Below are positions 33,571 through 43,691 of a DNA stretch of 64,000 bases, piece by piece. A model generated the notes under the pieces. That model saw nothing but the letters and a program-made list of their open reading frames with translations. It ran no database searches and was not told where the DNA came from. Position numbers and translations under genes: made by a program. The stretch's first letter is position 1. Each line of letters begins with the position of its first letter. This DNA comes from Arthrobacter sp. MMS18-M83 (lineage in GTDB: Bacteria; Actinomycetota; Actinomycetes; Actinomycetales; Micrococcaceae): NCBI RefSeq assembly GCF_026683955.1, contig NZ_CP113343.1:3472001-3536000 (forward strand), in the 5' to 3' direction.

Positions 33571-34638
33571 GTGACCCAGACGATGCTCTCTGAACTGACC
33601 ACGGCCGCCGTTGGCGGCCCTGCCGGCACCTTTGTGGAAGCCCGCACCGAAGAGGAAATCATCGACGCCGTCCGTTCGGCGGATGCGGCCGGCGAGAACC
33701 TGCTCATCATCGGTGGGGAATCCAACCTGCTGATCTCCGACGCCGGTTACCCGGGCACCGTGCTCAAGATCGCGTCACAGGGATTCACCGTCAGCTCGGA
33801 GGATAGTTGCGGAGGAGTCTCGGTGGTGGTCCAGGCTGGGCACAACTGGGACGCCCTCGTGGAACATTCCGTGCTGCACGCATGGTCCGGGCTGGAGGCC
33901 CTCTCAGGCATCCCCGGAGCCACAGGTGCTACTCCCGTGCAGAACGTGGGCGCCTACGGTGCAGACGTCTCTCAGACCATCGCAGCCGTCCGCACCTGGG
34001 ACCGCGAACGCAACGCGGTGCAAACCTTCACCAACTCAGAGCTCAAGTTCGGCTACCGGGACTCCATCCTGAAACAGACCACTGCCGAGGGCTCACCCCG
34101 TTACGTGGTGCTGACGGTGGAATTCCAGCTGCCGCTCGGACGCATGAGCGCCCCCATCCGGTACGCAGAGCTGGCCCGGTCCCTCGGGGTTGAGGCCGGG
34201 AAGCGCGCATACTCCAACGATGTCCGGCGTGAAGTCCTGCGCCTGCGTGCCTCCAAGGGCATGGTCCTCGACGCTTCGGACAGGGACACGTATTCCACCG
34301 GTTCCTTTTTCACCAACCCGATTGTTCCGGCCGCGGCGGCTGCATCTTTGCCCGAGGGGGCACCGCAGTACCCGGCTGGAAACGATGGTCTGGTGAAACT
34401 GTCGGCAGCTTGGCTGATCGACCAGGCCGGCTTCGGCAAAGGCTTCGGACTTGACCCCGCGAGCGTGTCCGGCGGACGTGCCTCGCTCTCCACCAAACAC
34501 ACCCTCGCCATCACCAACAGGGGAGGAGCCAGTGCGGAAGACATGGTGGCGATCGCGCGCGAGGTGCGCCGCGGCGTCGTCGAACGCTTTGGCATTGAAC
34601 TGCATCCGGAACCGCTGCTGATCGGTTTGGCCCTTTAG
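33571..34638 (+). CDS. murB: UDP-N-acetylmuramate dehydrogenase
   Basis: A 355-residue FAD enzyme that reduces the enolpyruvyl group to make UDP-MurNAc in peptidoglycan synthesis. FAD-binding domain: LLIIGGESNLLISDAGYPGTVLKI and ALSGIPGATGATPVQNVGAYGADVSQTI; the catalytic Ser is in TYSTGSFFTNPIV, the Arg in FGYRDSILK, and the Glu in LHPEPLLIGL. It is a type I MurB in length. Start choices are GTG 33571, fitting the conserved LTTAAVGGPA beginning, or ATG 33583; the TTG at 33568 is unlikely. An insertion SLPEGAPQYPAGNDG lies after the Ser loop. Confidence 0.93.
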   Translation: MTQTMLSELTTAAVGGPAGTFVEARTEEEIIDAVRSADAAGENLLIIGGESNLLISDAGYPGTVLKIASQGFTVSSEDSCGGVSVVVQAGHNWDALVEHSVLHAWSGLEALSGIPGATGATPVQNVGAYGADVSQTIAAVRTWDRERNAVQTFTNSELKFGYRDSILKQTTAEGSPRYVVLTVEFQLPLGRMSAPIRYAELARSLGVEAGKRAYSNDVRREVLRLRASKGMVLDASDRDTYSTGSFFTNPIVPAAAAASLPEGAPQYPAGNDGLVKLSAAWLIDQAGFGKGFGLDPASVSGGRASLSTKHTLAITNRGGASAEDMVAIAREVRRGVVERFGIELHPEPLLIGLAL

Positions 34639-34655
34639 GGCCTGCTAGGAAGCGC

Positions 34656-35126
34656 TCAGCGCTTTCCGGTGGGAAGCACCTTGTTGAGCAACAGGAACGT
34701 CAGCCCGCAGCTTGCCGCCCCCAGAAGGAAGATCTGGCTGAACGCTATGCTCTGCGGCGACGGGCCGCCGGGCGAAATCCAGCCCGCGGCAGCGAAGCCT
34801 ATAACGCCGAGCAGCATGACGACGGCGGCAAACAGGAAGCTGCGTACCTGATCTGCGGCGCCTGCCTGGAACCCCGATTCTGGATCGTCAGCCTGCCCGC
34901 CGGACGACGGCTGGTACGCGGCGGCAAGGCCGAGGAGGAGGGCCGCAGCGCCGGTGGCGGCGAGGCCCACCTCTTGGACGGTCTGCATGGACGGCGACAA
35001 TCGCACTCCGGCACCGACGGCTATGGCCAGTCCGCAGACAAGCCCGACGGCGGCAGCGCACCAACCTGCGGCCGCTAACCGCCGGCTGAGCGGCCGCAGC
35101 AGCGGACCCAAATCACCGAACAGCAT
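34656..35126 (-). CDS. four-TM membrane protein of unknown function
   Basis: A 156-residue hydrophobic protein with four predicted transmembrane segments (about 20-38, 49-68, 94-115 and 128-147) and a polar loop YQPSSGGQADDPESGFQAGAADQ between the second and third. No catalytic motif was recognised. It is convergent with murB (17 bp between stops) and divergent from the AlkZ-like gene. Codon use is ordinary for the region, so it is probably a real gene, but no function can be assigned. Confidence 0.68.
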   Translation of the reverse strand: MLFGDLGPLLRPLSRRLAAAGWCAAAVGLVCGLAIAVGAGVRLSPSMQTVQEVGLAATGAAALLLGLAAAYQPSSGGQADDPESGFQAGAADQVRSFLFAAVVMLLGVIGFAAAGWISPGGPSPQSIAFSQIFLLGAASCGLTFLLLNKVLPTGKR

Positions 35127-35235
35127 TCCTTCAGAGTAGGAGGGCCCGCTGGAAGGCCCCTGTGAGCGGGATGGGAGTTCCTCCTGCTTGTCATTGCGGA
35201 CCGAAGCTGTCCGCCGTGCGTCCTATGATGGGCCC

Positions 35236-36354
35236 ATGACAGCTTCGGCGAAGATCCGCGTCACTCCCAAAGTCATGGGTAGGCTGCGCTTGGCCAGCCA
35301 GGGTTTGCTCGGTGGATTCAGCAGCGTGGAGGAGTGCGTGTCCAGGATGGGCGCCATGCAGGCTCAAGACCTCGCCTCGGCGTTCTGGGCGGTGGGGCAG
35401 CGAGTCCCCGGTTCCGGCCTCTCGAATGTGTTGGAAGCGCTGGAGAACGGCACAGTGGTCCGGTCGTGGCCCATGCGCGGCACGTTGCACCTGGTTCCAC
35501 CGCGGGACTTGCGTTGGATCCTGGACATCACCACAGATCGTTCCATGCGCTCGGTGGCCGCACGGCACCGGGAGCTCGGCATCGAAGAGGCCGACGTCGC
35601 CACGTGCCGGGACCTTGCCCTTGAACGCGTCGCCGGGAGTCCAGGCGCCACGCGCGAGGAACTTTTCAAGATCTTCGAATCCGCTGGCCAAGTGACCGTG
35701 GCCCAACGCGGCATCCATTTGCTCTGGATTCTGTGCCAGAACGCTTGGCTTGTCCAAGGACCCCCGGCGGGCACGGCAGGTAAAGCGCTCGGGCAGCAAC
35801 TGTTCGTTGCATTCGATGAGTGGATTCCGGAATCCAGGGCATTGGGCCGCGAAGAGGGGATCGCCGAATTCCTGCTCAGGTACCTGCGAAGCCACGGACC
35901 GGCCACGCTCTTGGACTTCGCGTGGTGGACTCAGATCCCCAAAGCCGAAGTCCGAGCAGCCCATGAGGCTATTCGCGGCCAACTTGTTGAGCTCGTCTTC
36001 CGGGGAACGTCCTATTGGATGTCGCCCCAGACGGCAGCACTGCTCGACGACGGCGTTCCGGGCTCGCGTACGGTCCTCGCCTTGCCGGGATTCGATGAAT
36101 TTCTGCTGGGGTATACGGACCGCAGCCTTGTCCTGCCCCCGGAGCATTCCCAGAAGGTCGTCCCGGGCGGCAACGGTGTTTTCAAGCGGATGATCGTATC
36201 CGGCGGCGAAGTGGTGGGCACTTGGTCGCGCAGCGGCACCGGCCGAAGCGCCGGCGTCGAGCCTGAACCGTTCGCCTCGAAAGGCCTGACCCCGGCGGCC
36301 AGGCGTTCCTTCGAGCTCCAGGCCGCGAAGTACCTGAGGTTCATGCAGAGTTGA
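35236..36354 (+). CDS. winged-helix DNA-binding protein, AlkZ-like DNA glycosylase family
   Basis: A 372-residue protein of the HTH_42/YcaQ superfamily. Landmarks: VSRMGAMQAQDLASAFWAVG with a Gln-Ala-Gln motif (Gln42, Gln44) matching the catalytic Q-x-Q of AlkZ interstrand-crosslink glycosylases; VRSWPMRGTLHLVPPRDLRW, which forms the beta-hairpin region; and ALPGFDEFLLGYTDRSLVL. AlkZ-like proteins unhook crosslinks or excise alkylated bases, some as self-resistance to natural products. ATG 35236 is preferred because the upstream ORF extension has no coding character. Activity is inferred from family motifs. Confidence 0.8.
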   Translation: MTASAKIRVTPKVMGRLRLASQGLLGGFSSVEECVSRMGAMQAQDLASAFWAVGQRVPGSGLSNVLEALENGTVVRSWPMRGTLHLVPPRDLRWILDITTDRSMRSVAARHRELGIEEADVATCRDLALERVAGSPGATREELFKIFESAGQVTVAQRGIHLLWILCQNAWLVQGPPAGTAGKALGQQLFVAFDEWIPESRALGREEGIAEFLLRYLRSHGPATLLDFAWWTQIPKAEVRAAHEAIRGQLVELVFRGTSYWMSPQTAALLDDGVPGSRTVLALPGFDEFLLGYTDRSLVLPPEHSQKVVPGGNGVFKRMIVSGGEVVGTWSRSGTGRSAGVEPEPFASKGLTPAARRSFELQAAKYLRFMQS

Positions 36355-36435
36355 GGAGTCTTAAGACACCGATGGCCCGCCATGCAGTCGCGGGCAGCGA
36401 CCGGATGACGGGCCTAGGACGTTAGGTGCGGGCGC

Positions 36436-37575
36436 CTAGAGGGTGCCGGTAGCGATCTTCAGCATGCGGCGCAGCGGCTCGGCTGCACCCCAAAGGAGCT
36501 GGTCCCCCACGGTGAAGGCGCTGATGTACTCAGGGCCCATCTCGAGCTTGCGGATACGGCCCACGGGGATCTCCAAGGTGCCCGAGGCAGCCACCGGGGT
36601 GAGATCCGACATGGAGGCTTCCTTGGTGTTGGGCACAACCTTGGCCCACTCGTTGTCAGCGTCCAGGAGCTTCTCGATTTCAGCGACGGACAGGTCCTCG
36701 CGCAACTTGAGGGTCAGTGCCTGGGAGTGGGAGCGCATGGCGCCGATACGGACACAGAGGCCATCCATGACCACATAGTCCCGGCCGGTGCCGTTGCCAG
36801 TGCCGAGGATCTTGTTGGTTTCCACCCCGGCTTTCCACTCTTCCTTGGACTGTCCGTTGCCGAGGTCGGCGTCGATCCACGGGATCAGGGAGCCGGCCAA
36901 TGGCACGCCGAACTGGGTGGCGTCGACCCCGGAGCGCTGGGCAGCCAGAACCTTGCGGTCGATTTCCAAAATCGCCGAGGCGGGATCATCCAGTTCGCTA
37001 CTGACTTCGTTGTTGAGGGTGCCGAACTGGTTGAGCAGTTCGCGCATGTGGCGGGCACCGCCGCCTGAGGCCGCCTGGTAGGTCATGGAGGTACCCCATT
37101 CGACCAGGTTGTTCTTGAATAGGCCGCCGAGGCCCATGAGCATGCAGGAGACGGTGCAGTTGCCGCCGATGTAGTCCTTCACGCCGCTGGACAGGCCTGC
37201 GTCGATGACGTCGCGGTTGATGGGGTCCAGGACAATGATGGAGTCGTCGTTCATGCGCAGCGTGGACGCGGCGTCGATCCAAAGCCCATCCCAGCCGCGG
37301 CTGCGCAGCTCGCCGTGGACCTGCTTGGTGTAGTCGCCTCCCTGGGCGGTGACAATAATCGGCAGCTTGGCAAGCGTCTCAATATCGAACGCGTTCTCGA
37401 GCTTGCCTGCGCCGTCAGCAAAAGACGGCGCGGCACCTCCAGCGTTCGAGGTGGAGAAAAATACCGGGTTGATGTTGGCGAAGTCGCCCTCTTCCTGCAT
37501 GCGGTGCATCAGGACGGAGCCGACCATGCCACGCCAACCGACCAGTCCAACGGACGGATTAGCTGCTGTAGTCAT
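36436..37575 (-). CDS. asd: aspartate-semialdehyde dehydrogenase
   Basis: A 379-residue NADPH enzyme converting aspartyl phosphate to aspartate semialdehyde for lysine/diaminopimelate, threonine and methionine. It is of the E. coli type: [17 protein letters not shown] nucleotide loop, [21 protein letters not shown], and the active-site Cys in [32 protein letters not shown] and [16 protein letters not shown] (catalytic His) are intact. No lysC adjoins it. A palindromic repeat element lies 63 bp upstream of its start codon. Confidence 0.93.
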   Translation of the reverse strand: MTTAANPSVGLVGWRGMVGSVLMHRMQEEGDFANINPVFFSTSNAGGAAPSFADGAGKLENAFDIETLAKLPIIVTAQGGDYTKQVHGELRSRGWDGLWIDAASTLRMNDDSIIVLDPINRDVIDAGLSSGVKDYIGGNCTVSCMLMGLGGLFKNNLVEWGTSMTYQAASGGGARHMRELLNQFGTLNNEVSSELDDPASAILEIDRKVLAAQRSGVDATQFGVPLAGSLIPWIDADLGNGQSKEEWKAGVETNKILGTGNGTGRDYVVMDGLCVRIGAMRSHSQALTLKLREDLSVAEIEKLLDADNEWAKVVPNTKEASMSDLTPVAASGTLEIPVGRIRKLEMGPEYISAFTVGDQLLWGAAEPLRRMLKIATGTL

Positions 37576-37637
37576 TGGACTAGTCTAGACTTTCGCGGCT
37601 CCCGACACCCACTCCGTGACCCGGACCCAACTGACTG

Positions 37638-37679
37638 GCAGTAAGTGTCGTTTTGGTGGCTCAAAACGACACCTACTGC
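37638..37679. repeat. palindromic intergenic repeat, copy 2
   Basis: 18-bp arms with one mismatch: GCAGTAAGTGTCGTTTTG (37638-37655) and CAAAACGACACCTACTGC (37662-37679), loop GTGGCT. The left flank GACCCAACTGACTG matches that of copy 1 at 17.08 kb (GACCCAACTAGCTC). It lies directly after the stop of the small membrane gene and upstream of asd, so it could also end or process that transcript. Confidence 0.8.
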
Positions 37680-37682
37680 GAG

Positions 37683-37904
37683 TTACTTGGGCAAGTCGGG
37701 CTCCTGAAGCAGGGCTGCCTTGCGGGCGCGCAGGGCGTAGAAGGCGCCAAAGGCGAAGACCTGGGTCACCACTACCAGGACGATGATCCCCAGGATCTTG
37801 TTGCCACCCAAGATCATGGTGAGGCCGATAATCGCGGACAGCAGCGCGAACAGTGGCAACAACATGTAGCCAAGCACGAACAGGGTCTCAGGTTTTTTCA
37901 GCAT
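37683..37904 (-). CDS. small two-TM membrane protein
   Basis: A 73-residue protein starting MLKKPETLFVLGYMLLPLFALLSAIIGL at an ATG two bases after the dfrA stop, with GGAAGA upstream; the longer GTG-started ORF to 37928 lies inside dfrA. Two transmembrane helices (about 8-28 and 36-56) are followed by a basic then acidic tail, RARKAALLQEPDLPK. No family function is known to me. Placement suggests co-transcription with thyA-dfrA. Confidence 0.72.
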   Translation of the reverse strand: MLKKPETLFVLGYMLLPLFALLSAIIGLTMILGGNKILGIIVLVVVTQVFAFGAFYALRARKAALLQEPDLPK

Positions 37905-37906
37905 TC

Positions 37907-38494
37907 TCAGTCTTCCGTCCGGCGCCACGTGGCAATCCGGTAGTTGGTGCCGTTCTTGGAGGTGAGCCAGCCTTCTGCGGGCCGCGTCGACTCAAGATCC
38001 CAGGCCTCGCCGAACTCCGGCGCGAAAGTGTCGCCGTCGATGTCGGCATCGATGACCGTGACGATGGCGACATTCGCGATGTCCATGGACTGCCGGTAAA
38101 TTTCGCCGCCACCAATGATCCAGACGTTCTGGCCGCCAGGTGCGAACTGGGACTCGAGCAGGGCGGCGTCAAGGGAGGAGACGACGACGGCGCCAGTTGC
38201 GTCGGGCGAGTCCGACCAGCCCTGTTGCCGGGTCACCACAATATTGGTGCGGCCGGGCAAGGGCCGGTACTTCGCGGGGAACGACTCCCAGGTTTTGCGG
38301 CCCATGATGACCGGATGCCCTGTTGTCAGCGCGCTGAAGTGCTTCAGATCTTCAGGGACGTGCCAGGGCATGGTCCCGCCCTTGCCGATCACGCCGCTGG
38401 CTGTTTGCGCCCACACAAGGCCGATGCCGGTCATCGCTTCCGCGGCCTCCTTGGAGGAAGGTGTCTCCGGAGGGGGATTTTCCTGGGTGCTCAT
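37907..38494 (-). CDS. dfrA: dihydrofolate reductase
   Basis: A 195-residue NADPH-dependent DHFR that regenerates tetrahydrofolate after the thymidylate synthase reaction. After a 20-residue variable leader come [30 protein letters not shown] (catalytic Asp in PEDL), [12 protein letters not shown] and the glycine pair [10 protein letters not shown]. The leader [15 protein letters not shown] is unusual in length, and an internal Met ([10 protein letters not shown]) could be an alternative start. The ATG overlaps the thyA stop, so the two are translationally coupled. Confidence 0.93.
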   Translation of the reverse strand: MSTQENPPPETPSSKEAAEAMTGIGLVWAQTASGVIGKGGTMPWHVPEDLKHFSALTTGHPVIMGRKTWESFPAKYRPLPGRTNIVVTRQQGWSDSPDATGAVVVSSLDAALLESQFAPGGQNVWIIGGGEIYRQSMDIANVAIVTVIDADIDGDTFAPEFGEAWDLESTRPAEGWLTSKNGTNYRIATWRRTED

Positions 38495-39294
38495 ACCGCC
38501 ACTGGCGCCTTGATGGAAGGATGGTGGCGGTACCCGACTACCTCGAAGTCCTCGAAGGTGTAGTCGAAGATTGAGTCCGGCTTGCGGTTGAAGCGCAGTT
38601 TCGGATACTCGTAGGGCTCCCGGGAGAGTTGCTCCGTGACTTGCTCCACGTGGTTGTCATAGACGTGGACGTCCCCTCCGGTCCAGACGAAGTCGCCGGG
38701 CTCAAGATCGAGCTGCTGGGCAACCATGCAGGTCAACAGGGCATAAGAGGCGATGTTGAAGGGGACGCCGAGGAACATGTCTGCCGAGCGCTGGTACAGC
38801 TGGCAGGACAGCTTGCCGTCGGCGACGTAGAACTGGAAGAACGCGTGGCATGGGGGCAAGGCCATGTCCTTGATTTCGGAAACATTCCAGGCCGAGACGA
38901 TGTGACGGCGGGAATCCGGGTTGGCTGCGAGGCCCTTCATGAGTTCGGCGATCTGGTCAATGTGTCCGCCATCGGGGGTCGGCCAGCTGCGCCACTGCAC
39001 GCCGTAGACCGGGCCGAGTTCGCCGTCGGCGTCTGCCCATTCATCCCAAATGGTGACGCCTTGTTCCTGGAGCCACTTGACGTTGGATTCACCGCGGAGG
39101 AACCACAGAAGCTCCAGCGCGAGCGATTTGAAGTGCACACGCTTGGTGGTCATGAGCGGGAAACCCTGGCTCAGATCGAAGCGCAGCTGGCGGCCGAAAA
39201 CGCTCCGCGTGCCGGTGCCCGTGCGGTCCGACTTGTGCGTGCCGTTGGCCATGACATCGCGCAGGAGGTCTTCATATGGGGTTGGGATGCTCAC
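38491..39294 (-). CDS. thyA: thymidylate synthase
   Basis: A 267-residue ThyA-type synthase making dTMP from dUMP with methylene-THF. The catalytic Cys is in [14 protein letters not shown]; the phosphate-binding [20 protein letters not shown] and the N-terminal [25 protein letters not shown] are complete, as is the C-terminal IKAPVAV end that closes the active site. Length and sequence follow the short E. coli-type enzyme. It is upstream of dfrA and 18 bp after the phosphatase/Nudix gene. Confidence 0.95.
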   Translation of the reverse strand: MSIPTPYEDLLRDVMANGTHKSDRTGTGTRSVFGRQLRFDLSQGFPLMTTKRVHFKSLALELLWFLRGESNVKWLQEQGVTIWDEWADADGELGPVYGVQWRSWPTPDGGHIDQIAELMKGLAANPDSRRHIVSAWNVSEIKDMALPPCHAFFQFYVADGKLSCQLYQRSADMFLGVPFNIASYALLTCMVAQQLDLEPGDFVWTGGDVHVYDNHVEQVTEQLSREPYEYPKLRFNRKPDSIFDYTFEDFEVVGYRHHPSIKAPVAV

Positions 39295-39312
39295 GCACCC
39301 AGCTTACTGGAG

Positions 39313-40281
39313 TCAGTCGTCGAAGGGCTTGATCTGCTCCACGGCCACCACGCGCTGGCCGTTTCCCCGGGCCACGTGGCACACGATCATCTCGCCAGGG
39401 GCCAGGTAGGGGTCCTGGGCAGGCAGGATCTCGTGAAGCTCCGGGCCCATGCGCTCGCCGAGCTTCTTCAAAATGGTGGGGAGTGCCGGCCTGTGGGTAC
39501 ACAAGGCAACCGCACGCTGCTTGTCGAACAAGCCCTCGACGACGGCTGATGTCTTCTTGGGGCTCCGCTGGTGATTGTGCTCCGTCAGGGCCTCCACAAG
39601 TTTCACTTTGGCTCCGGCCGCCTTGGCGTACGGTGCGATGGTGGATACGCACCTTGCCCACGGACTGCTCACGATCCGGAGAGGCTTCCACACGCCCAGA
39701 AGCCGCTCTACCGCCAGCGCCTGCCGCAGGCCCGTGGCCGCCAAGGGCCTGCTGCCTTCGGCCTTGGTCCAGGAAGACCGTGGCTTGGCTTTGGCATGCC
39801 GCACCAGAATCAGCGGCCATGTCTCTAGCTCACCATTCAGGTGGGTCTTCGCTAGCGCCTGGAGCGGGCTCACATCCGTGGGGTTGCTCAAGAACCGGGC
39901 GGCCTTGTCCGGCGCGGCCCACATGTAGGCGTCCACTTCCTCGCCATCCGGCTTGATGACGGAGCCGTTGACCTGTGTGGCCCAGTAGTGCACCACTTTC
40001 AGTCCCGCTGCCACGTGGTAGTGAGTGGGGGGCAATGGGATTCCGAGGGCCGCATCGAGGCCGATTTCTTCCCTGATCTCGCGGACGGCGCATTCCGGGA
40101 TGGTTTCCCCGACGTCGAGTTTGCCTTTGGGCCAGGACCAATCGTCATACTTGGGCCGATGGATCAGCAGGACCTCAAGGGCCCCCTTGGTGACGCGCCA
40201 GGGAATCGCCCCTGCCGCCGTTACGTCGATGGGCTCCCCGGGATGGTCCGTCTGATCTGCAATGGGTGTATCGCTCTTCAA
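39313..40281 (-). CDS. mutT1: Nudix hydrolase-histidine phosphatase fusion (MutT1-like)
   Basis: A 322-residue two-domain protein. Residues 18-150 are a Nudix domain with GKLDVGETIPECAVREIREEIG (Nudix box), and 155-322 a histidine-phosphatase domain starting LILVRHAKAKPRSSW (the RHG-like catalytic His) with TEHNHQRS and CTHRPALPTIL carrying the second Arg/His. This is the architecture of mycobacterial MutT1, which hydrolyses 8-oxo-dGTP or diadenosine polyphosphates. Translation starts at TTG 40281, 12 bp after ppk; MutT1 is also next to ppk in mycobacteria. Confidence 0.88.
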   Translation of the reverse strand: MKSDTPIADQTDHPGEPIDVTAAGAIPWRVTKGALEVLLIHRPKYDDWSWPKGKLDVGETIPECAVREIREEIGLDAALGIPLPPTHYHVAAGLKVVHYWATQVNGSVIKPDGEEVDAYMWAAPDKAARFLSNPTDVSPLQALAKTHLNGELETWPLILVRHAKAKPRSSWTKAEGSRPLAATGLRQALAVERLLGVWKPLRIVSSPWARCVSTIAPYAKAAGAKVKLVEALTEHNHQRSPKKTSAVVEGLFDKQRAVALCTHRPALPTILKKLGERMGPELHEILPAQDPYLAPGEMIVCHVARGNGQRVVAVEQIKPFDD

Positions 40282-40293
40282 CTTTTTCTCTGC

Positions 40294-42543
40294 CTACCGC
40301 CGGGCGACTGCACGTTGGCGGGACCGTGAGGCAAGCAACCAGGACTGAATGTCCAATAGCGGCGTGCCGTCTTCGGCCTGGTGGAACCTGGTCCAGTGAC
40401 CTTCGTTGTTGAGATGCCAACTTGCAGTACCCGGGTCCAGGTAACGGCGCAACAGGTCCATGACCTCGGCTGTGTCTTCGCGGTTGGCGAGCTGCACCAA
40501 GGCTTCGACCCGACGGTCGAGGTTACGGTGCATCATGTCCGCGGAGCCGATGTAGACCACGGGGTCGTTGGCATTCGCGAAGGCAAACACGCGTGAGTGC
40601 TCCAGGAAGCGGCCCAGCACGGAACGAACCGTGATGTTTTCGCTTAGTCCAGGTACTCCGGGACGCAGCGAGCATATGCCACGGACAATGACATCAACCT
40701 TTACCCCGGCCTGCGACGCCCGGTAGAGGGCGTCGATGGTGGCTTCGTCCACCATGGAGTTGACCTTGATCTGGACCTTGGCGGCGATTCCTGCGCGGGC
40801 GTTGCGTATCTCAGTCTCGATCCTGTCGATCAGCCCCGACCGCACCGAGCGTGGCGCCACAAGAAGCCGCTTGAACGTGGACTTGGGAGCGTATCCGGAG
40901 AGCTGGTTGAAGAGCTTGGACAGGTCCTCGCCCACTTGCTCGTTCGAGGTCAGCAGGCCCAGGTCCTCGTAGTAACGGGCCGTGCGCGGGTGGTAGTTGC
41001 CCGTTCCGATATGGCAGTAGCGGCGCAGGCCGTCCACTTCCTGGCGGACTACCAAGGACAACTTGCAGTGAGTCTTGAGTCCCACGATGCCGTACACAAC
41101 GTGCACGCCGGCCTGCTCCAACTTGCGGGCCCAGGAGATGTTGGCCTGCTCGTCGAAGCGGGCCTTGATCTCCACGAGTGCAAGGACCTGCTTGCCGGCC
41201 TCGGCGGCGTCGATCAGGGCGTCAACGATGGGCGAGTCCCCGGAGGTGCGGTACAGGGTCTGCTTGATGGCCTGGACCTTTGGGTCGGCGGCCGCCTGCT
41301 CCAGGAAGGCCTGGACCGACGTCGAGAACGAGTCGTACGGGTGGTGCAGCAGGATGTCGCGGCGGCGCATGGCCGCGAAGACGTTGGCGGCCTTGGAGGT
41401 CTCTGATTCGTTCAAGTACCGCGAGGTGTGGGGCACGTGCTTCGGGTAGTGAAGGTCGGCGCGGTCGATTCCACCGATGACCGAAAGTCCACGGAGGTCC
41501 AGGGGTGCTGGAACGGAGTAGACCTCGGACTCCTCGACGCCGAGTTCCCGCACCAGGAGCGCGCGGATGTTCGGGTTGATATCCGTGGTGACCTCGAGCC
41601 GGACGGGCGGGCCGAAGCGGCGGCGCAGCAGTTCCTTCTCAAGCGCCTGCAGGAGGTTCTCGGCGTCGTCCTCTTCAACCTCAACGTCCTCGTTGCGGGT
41701 CACGCGGAAGCTGTGGTGCTCCATGACTTCCATGCCGGGGAACAGCTTGTCCAGATGAACCGCAATAACCTCTTCGAGGGCGATGAAGCGTGCCACCCGG
41801 CCCGGGACTGCGCCGGCCCGCGGGCCGTCGATCGAGACAAGGCGGGGCAGCTGGTCCGGAACCTTGACGCGCGCGAACAGTTCCTTGTCACTCACGGGGT
41901 TGCGGACAATCACTGCCAGGTTCAGGGAAAGGCCGGAAATGTAGGGGAACGGGTGGGCGGGATCGACGGCGAGCGGGGTGAGGATCGGGAAGACCTTCTC
42001 GCCGAACATGATGCTCAAGCGGTGCTGCGCTTCGTCGTCGAGTTCGTCCCAGCGCATCAGGTGGATGTGCTCGTAGGCCAAAGCGGGGCGGATCTGCTCG
42101 GCAAACACCCGGGCGTGCCGTTCCTGCAGCTTGTGGGCGGCCTCGCCGATCTGCTCGAGGACTTCGATGGGGCTCAACCCGGCGGGGGAGGGCACCGCGA
42201 GCCCGGTTGCGATGCGGCGCTTCAGGCCGGCAACGCGCACCATGAAGAATTCATCCAGGTTTGAGGCAAAGATCGAGAGGAAGTTGACACGCTCCAGCAG
42301 GAAAAGATCCGGGTCCTCGGCGAGCTCAAGAACGCGCGAGTTGAAGGCAAGCCAGCTAAGTTCGCGATCCAGGAAACGGTCCGGGGTGATGTCGCCTTCC
42401 GGTTCCAGGGAAGGGGCAAATTCCGGAATGTCGATGCGGTCCTGAGTGGCCCGCGCCGCCGGGACTTCGGAAGAACCGAAGCGCGGAGGCAAGGTTGCGC
42501 CCTTGACCTCGGTTCTGGTTGTTCCGACCGGGTCCGGATTCAT
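40294..42543 (-). CDS. ppk: polyphosphate kinase
   Basis: A 749-residue PPK1 that reversibly polymerises the gamma-phosphate of ATP. It contains the N-terminal [22 protein letters not shown], the ATP-site helix bundle, and the two phospholipase-D-like domains with the autophosphorylated His near [17 protein letters not shown] and [21 protein letters not shown]. The start ATG is preceded by AAGGAGA. Length is slightly above the usual 690 because of a 40-residue N-terminal extension. Downstream mutT1 is probably co-transcribed, linking polyphosphate and nucleotide sanitation. Confidence 0.95.
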   Translation of the reverse strand: MNPDPVGTTRTEVKGATLPPRFGSSEVPAARATQDRIDIPEFAPSLEPEGDITPDRFLDRELSWLAFNSRVLELAEDPDLFLLERVNFLSIFASNLDEFFMVRVAGLKRRIATGLAVPSPAGLSPIEVLEQIGEAAHKLQERHARVFAEQIRPALAYEHIHLMRWDELDDEAQHRLSIMFGEKVFPILTPLAVDPAHPFPYISGLSLNLAVIVRNPVSDKELFARVKVPDQLPRLVSIDGPRAGAVPGRVARFIALEEVIAVHLDKLFPGMEVMEHHSFRVTRNEDVEVEEDDAENLLQALEKELLRRRFGPPVRLEVTTDINPNIRALLVRELGVEESEVYSVPAPLDLRGLSVIGGIDRADLHYPKHVPHTSRYLNESETSKAANVFAAMRRRDILLHHPYDSFSTSVQAFLEQAAADPKVQAIKQTLYRTSGDSPIVDALIDAAEAGKQVLALVEIKARFDEQANISWARKLEQAGVHVVYGIVGLKTHCKLSLVVRQEVDGLRRYCHIGTGNYHPRTARYYEDLGLLTSNEQVGEDLSKLFNQLSGYAPKSTFKRLLVAPRSVRSGLIDRIETEIRNARAGIAAKVQIKVNSMVDEATIDALYRASQAGVKVDVIVRGICSLRPGVPGLSENITVRSVLGRFLEHSRVFAFANANDPVVYIGSADMMHRNLDRRVEALVQLANREDTAEVMDLLRRYLDPGTASWHLNNEGHWTRFHQAEDGTPLLDIQSWLLASRSRQRAVARR

Positions 42544-42646
42544 CGGGCTCTCCTTCGTTCAGCGCGGGGGTTTGCTTCAACCCTACAAGGATTCCACGTG
42601 CCGGAATCCTAGATGTCCTATCCTTTCGGATGAGCCTTGGTTCCGG

Positions 42647-43618
42647 CTACTTCCGGGCCAACGGTGCATACATGACGTCGACGTCCCAGCGCACGAAGCC
42701 CAGCTTCTGGTAAAGGGCAACCGCGGCGGTGTTGTCGGCGTCCACGTACAGCATCACGGAGTGAAGCTCGTGGCTCTGGAGGTACCTGATCCCGGCGACA
42801 GTGAGCGCCTTGCCAAGCCCCAAGCCTTGGGCCGCGGGCGTCACACCTACTACATAGACCTCTCCGATCGACGGATGGGGTCCTTGCCGGGGGTGAACCT
42901 TGGTCCAATGAAAGCCGAGCAATTCCCCGGCTGTGTTCACGGCGAGCAGGAAGCCTGCGGGGTCAAACCAGTCCTCAGCCATGCGGGCGTCGAGGTCGGC
43001 CCTGGTCAGGGACCCCTGCTCGGGATGATGCGCAAAAGCTGCCCTGTTGGCAGCCAGCCACGCGGACTCATCCTGCCCCGGCACAAAGGCGCGCAGCGAG
43101 ACTCCCTCGGGCAGTCCGGCGTCGGGCATTTCAGCGGTGGAGGACATGAGCCGCATCTTCCACAGTTCACGCACCGGACCGTAGCCGTAGCGGGCGGCGA
43201 GGTCTGCGGCGGCCTCATGGTTCCCGTGGGACCAGGCACTCAGCCCTGAAAGCCCGCGGCCGTCGCGGAGCGCGTCCAACAGCCTGCCGGCGACTCCCTG
43301 GTTGCGGTAACTGGGGTGGACGGCCATTTCCAGGACTCCGGTCCCGTCGTCCGCTTCAACGACGACGGCGATTCCCGCCAGATCCTGGCCGCTTGCGGGA
43401 TCGGACTGCTCGTCCGGGGCATACAGGGCAAGCGTGAGCAACGAGTGGTCGCCGGCGTCGGCTCCACGCAGCATGACCAAGGTTTGTTCGGACAAGGGGG
43501 GATTGCCGTCCGACTCCTCCGCGGCTGCGGCGAGAGTCTTGATGTCTCTCAACAACTCGCGATCCGAGGCGCCTTTGACGACGAGGACGGGCCAGTTCTC
43601 CGGGTGCGCAGGGCTCAT
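42647..43618 (-). CDS. mshD: mycothiol synthase (acetyltransferase)
   Basis: A 323-residue tandem-GNAT protein catalysing the last step of mycothiol synthesis, acetylation of Cys-GlcN-Ins. The N-terminal GNAT half (IAVVVEADDGTGVLEMAVHPSYRNQGVAGRLLDALRD) and the C-terminal half (GEVYVVGVTPAAQGLGLGKALTVAGIRYLQSH) both keep the acetyl-CoA pyrophosphate loop, and the end LYQKLGFVRWDVDVMYAP is typical of MshD. Mycothiol is restricted to actinobacteria, which supports the taxonomic call. The neighbour glnR is the same as in mycobacteria. Confidence 0.93.
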   Translation of the reverse strand: MSPAHPENWPVLVVKGASDRELLRDIKTLAAAAEESDGNPPLSEQTLVMLRGADAGDHSLLTLALYAPDEQSDPASGQDLAGIAVVVEADDGTGVLEMAVHPSYRNQGVAGRLLDALRDGRGLSGLSAWSHGNHEAAADLAARYGYGPVRELWKMRLMSSTAEMPDAGLPEGVSLRAFVPGQDESAWLAANRAAFAHHPEQGSLTRADLDARMAEDWFDPAGFLLAVNTAGELLGFHWTKVHPRQGPHPSIGEVYVVGVTPAAQGLGLGKALTVAGIRYLQSHELHSVMLYVDADNTAAVALYQKLGFVRWDVDVMYAPLARK

Positions 43619-43691
43619 GTTGCAAGGCTATACGTCCGCGGCCGGTTTGGCGGGATGGATTTTGCGGGCACTACCTCGGCCGTGTAAGGTC

